From Desulfobulbaceae bacterium (GTDB lineage Bacteria; Desulfobacterota; Desulfobulbia; Desulfobulbales; Desulfobulbaceae): 5,936 bases of DNA. The position numbers and the translations under genes were made by a program. This document shows positions 1-4,916 of the stretch, one piece after another. Position 1 is the first letter of the stretch; each line of letters starts with the position of its first letter. The notes under the pieces are model-generated. The model made no database searches, was not told where the DNA came from, and saw nothing but the letters and a program-made list of their open reading frames with translations. The stretch spans positions 1 through 5,936 of the forward strand of contig DRLX01000172.1 in assembly GCA_011322715.1 (NCBI GenBank), written 5' to 3'.

Positions 1-355
1 CAAGGACAAGGATCCCCTGACCGAGGTGATCGTCATCACCGCTCATTCATCCATTGACACCGCCGTCGATGCCATGAAAAAAGGAGCTGTTGATTATCTG
101 GAAAAACCTGTCAATTTTGATGAACTGTTTCTCCGACTTGAAAAAATAGCACAGCTCAAATCTCTGGTACGCAGTGCCGATGACCTGAGAAACGCAATGG
201 ATATCACCGAATCGTCTGCGGCGCAAACCATTCAGAATCTGGAAATAACGGCGGCAGACCTACAGTTGAAACTGGATACCATTGATGATATTATGCAGAC
301 CGATACCCTGAATGATGTCAAAGTTGCACGGATCCGAAAAATCCTTGACGCCTGA
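1..355 (+). CDS. Response regulator receiver-domain protein, C-terminal part (5' end outside window)
   Basis: Partial gene, open from base 2 and ending at TGA 353-355, giving 117 visible residues. The start matches the second half of a CheY-like receiver domain. VIVITAH supplies the conserved beta-4 Thr (visible residue 13), the helix SSIDTAVDAMKKGA follows, and DYLEKPV supplies the conserved beta-5 Lys (visible residue 35) with its cis-Pro. In this family the Thr and Lys complete the phosphorylation switch around an Asp that must lie upstream of the window. After alpha-5 (about residue 50) come some 65 residues that look almost wholly helical (SADDLRNAMDITESS through RIRKILDA). They show no helix-turn-helix, AAA+ or GGDEF signature, so this is probably not a standard DNA-binding regulator. 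The tail may be a coiled coil or a partner-binding region. Its sensor kinase and output are not visible. It ends four bases before mazG, which suggests co-transcription. Confidence 0.88.
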   Translation, partial: KDKDPLTEVIVITAHSSIDTAVDAMKKGAVDYLEKPVNFDELFLRLEKIAQLKSLVRSADDLRNAMDITESSAAQTIQNLEITAADLQLKLDTIDDIMQTDTLNDVKVARIRKILDA

Positions 356-359
356 GTGC

Positions 360-755
360 ATGACCGTGAAGAAAGCAACAGGGCATGCATTACCGGGGTT
401 TCTCGAAATCATAACCCGGCTCCGGGCAAAAGACGGATGTCCCTGGGACAGGAAACAAACACCATCTTCGATAAAAAAATACCTGTTGGAAGAAACCGAG
501 GAACTGGCCGGGGCCATTGATGAAGGGGACCCGACCCATATCTGCGAGGAAATCGGTGATGTTTTTTATATCCTTGCCATGCTCTGTCAAATGTTCACGG
601 AACAAGGAGACTTTAATGCCGATGATGCATTAACGGCAATTTCCGAAAAGATGATCCGTCGCCATCCGCATGTTTTTGCAGGCGGGCCGACCGGTGACGA
701 CAAGGCGCTGAAACAACAATGGGAAGCAATCAAACGACGCGAACGACACCAATAA
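360..755 (+). CDS. mazG: MazG-family nucleoside triphosphate pyrophosphohydrolase (single domain)
   Basis: MazG enzymes hydrolyse NTPs or dNTPs to the monophosphate and pyrophosphate, removing aberrant or excess nucleotides in the cytoplasm. The 131-residue product shows the family order: FLEIITRLRAKDGCPWDRKQT (residues 14-34), metal-binding ExxE in LLEETEEL (E45, E48), a second ExxD in EEIGDVFYIL (E64, D67), and the closing IRRHPHVF (99-106). E. coli MazG has two such domains in about 260 residues; this protein has one, a common bacterial form. ATG 360 is chosen because family members begin shortly before the FLEI helix and because it falls four bases after the upstream stop. An in-frame ATG at 312 would add 16 residues and overlap the regulator gene by 44 bases. 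Neither start has a convincing Shine-Dalgarno, so translation may depend on coupling to the upstream gene. Exact substrate cannot be told from sequence. Confidence 0.92.
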   Translation: MTVKKATGHALPGFLEIITRLRAKDGCPWDRKQTPSSIKKYLLEETEELAGAIDEGDPTHICEEIGDVFYILAMLCQMFTEQGDFNADDALTAISEKMIRRHPHVFAGGPTGDDKALKQQWEAIKRRERHQ

Positions 756-781
756 ATAAATCATACGGTTTGTACCCACAC

Positions 782-802
782 AGATGAAAAATTGCATCTT
801 TT
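782..802 (+). terminator. Weak candidate terminator after mazG
   Basis: AGATG (782-786) can pair with CATCT (795-799) around an 8-base A-rich loop, followed by a short T run (799-802) and a pyrimidine-rich stretch. The stem is only 5 bp and AU-rich, so termination would be inefficient. It lies between the mazG stop and the rpsF promoter, where a terminator would make sense, but read-through into the ribosomal operon is likely. Confidence 0.25.
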
Positions 803-806
803 CTTC

Positions 807-834
807 TTGACACGAAACAAGCTGATGGTATGAT
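807..834 (+). promoter_or_regulatory. Sigma70-type promoter for the rpsF operon
   Basis: A perfect -35 TTGACA (807-812) is separated by 16 bases from TATGAT (829-834), one mismatch from the consensus -10. TGG immediately upstream (826-828) provides an extended -10 TG. Transcription should start around 841-842, giving a leader of about 100 nt before rpsF. The near-consensus quality fits the high expression expected of ribosomal protein genes. Confidence 0.8.
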
Positions 835-840
835 GAAAGT

Positions 841-942
841 TTAATCTTTTTATTTTAAAAATATTTTTGTTGTAAACAATAACCTTCTCGCTCTCACCTG
901 TAAAGTTTGAAGCGAGGGCCACTTTGACCACGAGGAGGAATC
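841..942 (+). promoter_or_regulatory. Structured rpsF leader, candidate S6:S18 autoregulatory element
   Basis: The first 40 bases are AT-rich and include a small hairpin (TTGTT 867-871 with AACAA 875-879). The 3' half can fold two ways. In one, CCUUCUCG (883-890) pairs with CGAGGAGG (931-938) as 8 bp including one G-U, burying the rpsF Shine-Dalgarno; AAAGU (902-906) then pairs with ACUUU (921-925), leaving 891-898 ending in CACC as a bulge. In the other, CUCGCU (887-892) pairs with AGCGAG (911-916), freeing the ribosome site. A known bacterial rpsF leader motif bound by the S6:S18 complex has a bulge with conserved CCG between a stem and a hairpin. The layout here is similar, but the bulge reads CACCUG and no literal CCG is present. 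Pairings are read by eye; the regulatory role is inference. Confidence 0.5.
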
Positions 943-1428
943 ATGCGTCAATACGAAACCACCTTTATTCTTCGCCCAAATCTGGGAGAAGATCAATTCA
1001 CTGAAATCATAGAGCGAACCTGCGGTATCATCACCGGTGACGGCGGCGTCATTATTGATACCGACCGCTGGGGAATCAAACGTCTTGCCTATGAGATAAA
1101 GAAAGAAGTGCAAGGCTACTATGTATGCCTTAACTATGCTGCTCCCGGTACAACCATCCTCGAACTTGAGCGAATTTTCCGTATCGATGATCGAGTCCTG
1201 CGTTTTTTGACAATCAAACTGGCGGACTCCATAGATGCCGACGGCATCAGCAAGGAAAAAGAGGGTTTTGCCGCCAAGGCTGAAGCGGAAACGGAACAGG
1301 TCGAGGGTGAAGAAACCGGCGAGAAGACGACGGTTGCTGAAAAAACCGCCGAACCTGCGCCCGAGGCTGCACAAGAAGACACGGCATCGGAAAAAAAACC
1401 ATCGGAAGAAAAACCCGCTGACGAATAG
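943..1428 (+). CDS. rpsF: 30S ribosomal protein bS6 with long charged C-terminal tail
   Basis: S6 binds the central domain of 16S rRNA as a heterodimer with S18 in the 30S platform. The core is clear: RQYETTFILRPN at the start, GGVIIDTDRWGIKRLAYEIKKEVQGYYVCLNY (about residues 34-65) and ELERIFRIDDRVLRFLTIKL (74-93). The product is 161 residues, whereas bacterial S6 usually has about 95-135. The extra 60 or so residues (about 100-161) are low-complexity, rich in Glu, Lys, Ala, Thr and Pro, and end in ADE. Acidic S6 tails are known elsewhere; E. coli S6 receives added glutamates from RimK. The start is fixed by a strong AGGAGG at 933-938, four bases before ATG 943, and by the conserved RQYE. 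It is first in the operon and lies 21 bases before rpsR. The tail contains an A8 run (1391-1398) but the frame stays open. Confidence 0.97.
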   Translation: MRQYETTFILRPNLGEDQFTEIIERTCGIITGDGGVIIDTDRWGIKRLAYEIKKEVQGYYVCLNYAAPGTTILELERIFRIDDRVLRFLTIKLADSIDADGISKEKEGFAAKAEAETEQVEGEETGEKTTVAEKTAEPAPEAAQEDTASEKKPSEEKPADE

Positions 1429-1449
1429 AGCACACAAGGAGTATTTACA

Positions 1450-1689
1450 ATGGCACCACCAAAAAAAATGTTTTACAGACGGCGGGTTTGTCGTTTCTGC
1501 ACCGACAAAGAACTCGTCATAGACTATAAAAATCCGAAAACACTTCGTAACTTCGTTACGGAACGGGGTAAGATTATCCCAAAACGTATCTACGGTACCT
1601 GTGCAAGTCATCAGCGGCAGGTGACCGAGGCCATTAAGCGGGCACGGCACCTTGCCCTGCTGCCCTATACCGGACCGACACAGTTTTAG
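1450..1689 (+). CDS. rpsR: 30S ribosomal protein bS18, zinc-ligand (C+) form
   Basis: S18 pairs with S6 on the 30S platform. The 79-residue product has typical family length and the conserved stretches IDYKNPKTLRNFVTERGKIIPKRIYGTCASHQRQVTEAIKRARHLALLPY. Cys14 and Cys17 (VCRFC) plus Cys51 and His54 (TCASH) form a CxxC/CxxH set, the ligand pattern of the zinc-binding C+ version of S18; bacteria also have C- versions that lack it. The N-terminus is basic (PPKKMFYRRR), as usual. ATG 1450 is preceded by AAGGAG (1436-1441) at 8-base spacing, which fixes the start. It follows rpsF by 21 bases and precedes the membrane-protein gene by 18, so it is inside the operon. Confidence 0.98.
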   Translation: MAPPKKMFYRRRVCRFCTDKELVIDYKNPKTLRNFVTERGKIIPKRIYGTCASHQRQVTEAIKRARHLALLPYTGPTQF

Positions 1690-1693
1690 TTAA

Positions 1694-1707
1694 CGTCCTT
1701 CGGGGTG
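1694..1707 (+). promoter_or_regulatory. UUCG-tetraloop hairpin at the start of the DUF2232 gene
   Basis: CGUCC (1694-1698) pairs with GGGUG (1703-1707) around a UUCG loop (1699-1702), giving two C-G pairs, two G-U wobbles and a closing C-G. C(UUCG)G is an unusually stable tetraloop. It begins five bases after the rpsR stop, and its 3' strand contains the only G-rich, Shine-Dalgarno-like bases before ATG 1708. No U run follows, so it is not a terminator. It may hold down translation of the next gene unless ribosomes leaving rpsR open it (inference). Confidence 0.5.
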
Positions 1708-2691
1708 ATGGTGAGAAATGAGCCATTTGGCAATTCAGTTCTGTTTTCCAGGCCTGTTTTTGCCCTGACCGCCATCTACTCCGTTCCGGTTCTTCTGCCT
1801 TCTCTGTTCGGCTGGATGCTGGGAATGCTTGCAGTACCGGTTGCCTTTATTCTCAGTCAAAAGGGGGTTAAGCAAAGTGGAAACACGCTGGCGGTAAGTC
1901 TTCTGCTTGCAGGCAGTATAAGTTTTTTTTCCGGTCGCTTACTGATCTTTGCCTCGATTTTACCCCTTATTGCCCTTGGGTACAGTTTATTTCAAAGCGG
2001 CCAAAAAAAAAGAAGCCCCGCTTGGGCGGCTGCCTGCGGACTTGCCACACTGGTCGGCTGTTTGCTCTTTTTTCAGCTTCTGTATACACAGGGCACCGGG
2101 AGTCATCCTTACCACCAACTGGTAAACACAATAGACGCCGGGATTGTCAGTGCCGGTGATATGTATCGGCAAAGTGTGGATGTACCGGCGGACATGCAGG
2201 AAGAACTGGCTGCGGTATTGGCAGGCATGCGGGAATGGATTCCCAAAATACTGCCTGCCCTGCTGATCAGCATGCTCTTGGTAACCGTGTGGATGAACCA
2301 GGTATTGTGGAACGGATTGCTGCTGAAAACGCTTCCGAAGATGGCGCCATGGCAGCCATACGCAACATGGCAACTGCCGGAACAGTTGGTCTGGCTGCCG
2401 ATTAGCGCGGCCGCCTGTTATATTTTCGGTCCGGGTTCGTGGAAAGTTATAGCGCTGAACGGACTCATCATCAGCGGAGTTTTGTATTTTTTCCAGGGAT
2501 TGGCCGTCTTTTTTCATCTACTGAACAGATGGAAGGTACCTGGTTATTTGAGAATTCTGTTCTATGGTATGCTGATTATCCAGAGCTATGGCCTGATACT
2601 TCTCTCTCTGCTTGGAGTTGCTGATATATGGCTCAATCTTCGTCCCGCACCAATTGGACCGGACTCCGAGGAACGAAAACCGACTGATTGA
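1708..2691 (+). CDS. DUF2232 (YybS-like) polytopic membrane protein
   Basis: The 327-residue product is very hydrophobic, with about eight to nine likely membrane segments near residues 17-33, 35-51, 59-76, 78-96, 105-125, 179-200, 226-243, 246-271 and 281-304. A soluble loop at about 130-178 (THPY-like region through AGMREW) divides it. The C-terminal part (YFFQGLAVFFHLLNRWKVP, then LLGVADIWLNLR) resembles DUF2232/YybS proteins, which often sit beside rpsR and rplI in deltaproteobacteria and Firmicutes; that identification is from memory of the family. Function is unknown; a transporter-like role is sometimes suggested but nothing here proves it. The start is uncertain: GTG 1705, ATG 1708 and GTG 1711 are in frame and adjacent. 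ATG 1708 is preferred as the only ATG, though its ribosome site is poor and partly in a hairpin. Confidence 0.82.
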   Translation: MVRNEPFGNSVLFSRPVFALTAIYSVPVLLPSLFGWMLGMLAVPVAFILSQKGVKQSGNTLAVSLLLAGSISFFSGRLLIFASILPLIALGYSLFQSGQKKRSPAWAAACGLATLVGCLLFFQLLYTQGTGSHPYHQLVNTIDAGIVSAGDMYRQSVDVPADMQEELAAVLAGMREWIPKILPALLISMLLVTVWMNQVLWNGLLLKTLPKMAPWQPYATWQLPEQLVWLPISAAACYIFGPGSWKVIALNGLIISGVLYFFQGLAVFFHLLNRWKVPGYLRILFYGMLIIQSYGLILLSLLGVADIWLNLRPAPIGPDSEERKPTD

Positions 2692-2797
2692 CCGGTCATT
2701 TTACCGGGCAATGCAGTCTATAAAGAATTAACTGCGTACACTGATTTGCAGACGACCGGTATTCCACCGGTATTGCATACAACAAGAGGAACTATCC
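2692..2797 (+). promoter_or_regulatory. Intergenic leader before rplI with two ACCGGT-based hairpins
   Basis: This 106-base gap is long for the middle of an operon. CCGGT (2692-2696) can pair with ACCGG (2703-2707) over a 6-base loop. ACCGGT (2755-2760) pairs perfectly with ACCGGT (2766-2771) over ATTCC, just upstream of the rplI ribosome site. GCAGT (2713-2717) can also pair with ACTGC (2731-2735). The unit ACCGGTATT occurs twice, at 2755-2763 and 2766-2774, 11 bases apart. No U run follows any stem, so these are not intrinsic terminators. A TATAAA at 2719-2724 lacks a properly spaced -35. The stretch may be a processing site or leader; function is unproven. Confidence 0.35.
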
Positions 2798-3274
2798 ATG
2801 GAAGTCATATTAAAAGAAACCATCGACACGCTGGGTTTGGAAGGAGATATTGTCAATGTCAAGCCTGGATACGCCAGAAACTATCTGATTCCCCAGCAAA
2901 AAGCCGTGCCCGTCAATAAAGCTTCCCTGAGCAGATTGAAAAAAGAGCAGCAGGCCATTGCCGCCCGGCGTGAAGCCGAACAAAAAAATGCCGAACAGCT
3001 TGCTGCAAAACTCGAAAAAACCACCATCACCCTTTGCCGTAAAGTTGGTGAAGAGGACAGACTTTTCGGGTCCGTCGGCAGTAAAGATATCGCCCGGGAA
3101 CTCGAAGCATGCGGCATTGTGATAGACCGCCGTTCTATCCTGCTCACTGAACCTATAAAAAGTATCGGTGAAACAGTCGTCAGTGTCAAAGTGGGCTATC
3201 AGGTAACTTCTCCGTTAACGGTTCAGGTGGTACCTGAAGGCGCCGATTCCAACAAAGAAGAAGAAAACGAGTAA
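2798..3274 (+). CDS. rplI: 50S ribosomal protein bL9
   Basis: L9 binds 23S rRNA near the base of the L1 stalk and reaches out along the ribosome, helping frame maintenance and fidelity. The 158-residue product has the usual three parts: an N-terminal RNA-binding domain (MEVILKETIDTLGLEGDIVNVKPGYARNYLIP, residues 1-32), a long charged linking helix (about 41-78, rich in Lys, Glu, Gln and Ala), and a C-terminal domain (about 79-147) with LFGSVGSKDIA and the closing VKVGYQV. A short acidic tail follows. In the classic L9 signature a Gly is expected four residues after NYL; here it is Gln34, a small departure. ATG 2798 has AGAGGA at 2785-2790 with 7-base spacing. It is the last gene of the ribosomal operon and is followed by a strong terminator. 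Confidence 0.97.
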   Translation: MEVILKETIDTLGLEGDIVNVKPGYARNYLIPQQKAVPVNKASLSRLKKEQQAIAARREAEQKNAEQLAAKLEKTTITLCRKVGEEDRLFGSVGSKDIARELEACGIVIDRRSILLTEPIKSIGETVVSVKVGYQVTSPLTVQVVPEGADSNKEEENE

Positions 3275-3283
3275 AATTTTCCA

Positions 3284-3310
3284 TCGGATTATACCCGAAA
3301 GGGGATCCGG
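3284..3310 (+). other. GAAA-tetraloop hairpin just after rplI
   Basis: UCGGAU (3284-3289) pairs with AUCCGG (3305-3310, one G-U) and CCC (3294-3296) pairs with GGG (3301-3303) around a GAAA loop, with UAUA bulged on the left and one G on the right. It starts nine bases after the rplI stop codon and ends 12 bases before the terminator stem. It could protect the mRNA 3' end or serve as an RNase site; no U run follows, so it is not itself a terminator. Confidence 0.4.
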
Positions 3311-3322
3311 AAAAACAGCTCC

Positions 3323-3372
3323 CGCTACATGCAGCCTGTCCATCTACAGCAGGCTGCATGTAGCGTTTTTTT
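3323..3372 (+). terminator. Rho-independent terminator of the rpsF-rplI operon
   Basis: CGCTACATGCAGCCTG (3323-3338) and CAGGCTGCATGTAGCG (3350-3365) form a perfect 16-bp stem with an 11-base loop, followed directly by seven Ts (3366-3372). Stem, loop and U run match an intrinsic terminator. It lies 48 bases after the rplI stop and ends the ribosomal operon before dnaB. Confidence 0.95.
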
Positions 3373-3380
3373 CTTCGCTG

Positions 3381-3410
3381 TTTACCTCCCAGAAAGATCG
3401 TTTTTATACC
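3381..3410 (+). promoter_or_regulatory. Candidate promoter for dnaB
   Basis: TTTACC (3381-3386) and TATACC (3405-3410) are separated by 18 bases, each matching four of six consensus positions. The site falls between the operon terminator and dnaB and would give a leader of about 40 nt. A separate promoter is expected because the terminator upstream is strong, but this particular match is only moderate. Confidence 0.35.
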
Positions 3411-3458
3411 GGTCATTGTTCTTTTCTTTCCCCCATATTCGTTGTATGTTGACTCACC

Positions 3459-4868
3459 ATGCAACAACAAACAAATGTCACAACCCGGACCATCACCGGT
3501 TCCGTACCTCCGCAGAATATTGATGCCGAACAGACCGTCCTCGGCACCATTTTACTGCAGGAACATTCCATTCTCAAAGTTGCTGAAATCCTCTCCCCTG
3601 AGGACTTTTACCGAGATGCGCATAAGACCATTTACCGGGCCATGCTTGATCTCTTTGAACGACGAGAGCCCCATGACCTGATTACCGTCACCGATCTCCT
3701 GGCAAGCCGAAATAAACTCGAAGGAGTAGGCGGGGCCGCCTATCTGGCCTCTCTGACAGATCTCATTCCCTTTTCCGGACCACTTGTGCATCATGCCGAA
3801 CTGATTCGGAAAAAATCCATTCTTCGACAACTGATCCAAACCAGCTCCGAAGTCGCTGCCCGCTGTTATGAAGATCAGGACGACATTGACGCCCTGGTGG
3901 ATGAAGCGGAAAAAACTATTTTTGAAATCGCCCAGTCAAAGAAAAAGCAGGGTTTTCAACCCATGTCTGATGTGGTACCGAAGGCCTTTGACCGGATTAC
4001 CCAGCTCTTTGACCGTCAGGAACAGATTACCGGCATTGCCACCGGATACACCGAAATTGACCGCATGACCGCCGGATTGCAGCCCGCCGATCTCATCATC
4101 CTTGCCGGTAGGCCTTCCATGGGTAAAACGGCCCTTGCCATGAACATTGTCCAGCACGTTGCCGTGGCCGACCGAATCCCGGTTGCCGTCTTCAGTCTTG
4201 AAATGTCCGTTGAACAGCTTGCCCTGCGTATGCTGTGTTCCATCGGCCGTATTGACTCGCAACGCATCCGAACGGGACGATTACTCGAAAAGGATTGGCC
4301 TGACCTGACACGGGCAACGGGTATGTTGACGGAATCTCCGATCTTTATTGATGATACTGCGGGAATCGGTGTTCTTGAGATGCGTGCCAAGGCCAGACGC
4401 CTGAAATCCGAACATGATCTGGGTCTGGTTGTCGTGGATTATCTGCAGCTTATGCAGGGTCGAGCCAAAACGGAAAACCGGGCCCAGGAAATATCCGATA
4501 TCTCACGCTCACTCAAGGCCATGGCCAAGGAGCTTGAAGTACCGGTCATCGCTCTTTCGCAGCTCAATCGAAGCCTAGAAAGCCGTACCGACAAAAGGCC
4601 GCAGCTTTCTGATCTCCGTGAATCAGGCGCCATTGAACAGGATGCGGATGTTATAGGCTTTATTTACCGAGATGAGGTCTATAACAAGGCGGAAGATAAC
4701 CCTAATCGCGGACTGGCTGAAATCATTATCGGCAAGCAGAGAAACGGCCCGACCGGAACCGTCAAGCTGACTTTTCGCGCCGACATCACAACGTTTGAGA
4801 ACTATACACCCATGCAGGAGCCCCCTGGAATACATGCAATGGAATCCACCGGCGATGCCCGTATGTAG
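3459..4868 (+). CDS. dnaB: Replicative DNA helicase DnaB
   Basis: DnaB is the hexameric ring helicase that unwinds DNA at the fork, moving 5' to 3' and working with primase. The 469-residue product has family length. The N-terminal primase-interacting domain opens with PPQNIDAEQTVLGTILL (residues 17-33) and runs to about 155. The RecA-like ATPase domain begins near 188 with ITGIATGYTEIDRMTAGLQPADLIILAGRPSMGKTALA. Walker A is GRPSMGKT (217-224), the catalytic Glu is E248 in FSLEMS, Walker B is VVVDYLQL with D327, the sensor motif is ALSQLNRS (365-372), and K426/R428 in GKQRNGPTG match the arginine-finger region. No intein interrupts Walker A, a frequent intein site in dnaB. ATG 3459 is the only start, as an in-frame TGA lies nine bases upstream. 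No Shine-Dalgarno is visible. The next gene is leuS after 48 bases. Confidence 0.98.
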   Translation: MQQQTNVTTRTITGSVPPQNIDAEQTVLGTILLQEHSILKVAEILSPEDFYRDAHKTIYRAMLDLFERREPHDLITVTDLLASRNKLEGVGGAAYLASLTDLIPFSGPLVHHAELIRKKSILRQLIQTSSEVAARCYEDQDDIDALVDEAEKTIFEIAQSKKKQGFQPMSDVVPKAFDRITQLFDRQEQITGIATGYTEIDRMTAGLQPADLIILAGRPSMGKTALAMNIVQHVAVADRIPVAVFSLEMSVEQLALRMLCSIGRIDSQRIRTGRLLEKDWPDLTRATGMLTESPIFIDDTAGIGVLEMRAKARRLKSEHDLGLVVVDYLQLMQGRAKTENRAQEISDISRSLKAMAKELEVPVIALSQLNRSLESRTDKRPQLSDLRESGAIEQDADVIGFIYRDEVYNKAEDNPNRGLAEIIIGKQRNGPTGTVKLTFRADITTFENYTPMQEPPGIHAMESTGDARM

Positions 4869-4916
4869 AGGATTGAGGACAAAACAGTAAACTCTTTTAC
4901 ACGCTTTTGAAACGTC

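Noticed and set aside
1391..1398. A8 run in the rpsF tail that fits an A_AAA_AAA slippery site
   Set aside because: A -1 shift would reach a TGA at 1419-1421, trimming the tail by only a few residues and creating no new product. No downstream stimulatory structure is evident.
1235..1522. A very basic 95-codon frame in the +1 frame of rpsF
   Set aside because: Its Arg/Lys richness comes from reading the Glu/Lys/Ala tail of S6 out of frame, and it runs across the rpsR start without its own ribosome site.
850..1650. A 266-codon open frame on the - strand
   Set aside because: It lies opposite rpsF, rpsR and their leader. The product is a Phe/Arg-rich low-complexity translation caused by the antisense of Lys/Glu codons.
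1987..2517. A 176-codon open frame on the - strand
   Set aside because: It is antisense to the membrane-protein gene, has no ribosome site or recognisable domain, and the + strand frame has clear membrane segments.
4107..4130. Possible intein insertion at the dnaB Walker A site
   Set aside because: The motif GRPSMGKT is uninterrupted and total length is normal for DnaB.
4873..4901. TTGAGG, 17 bases, TTTACA as a promoter for leuS
   Set aside because: The -10 matches only three of six consensus positions; co-transcription from dnaB is at least as likely.
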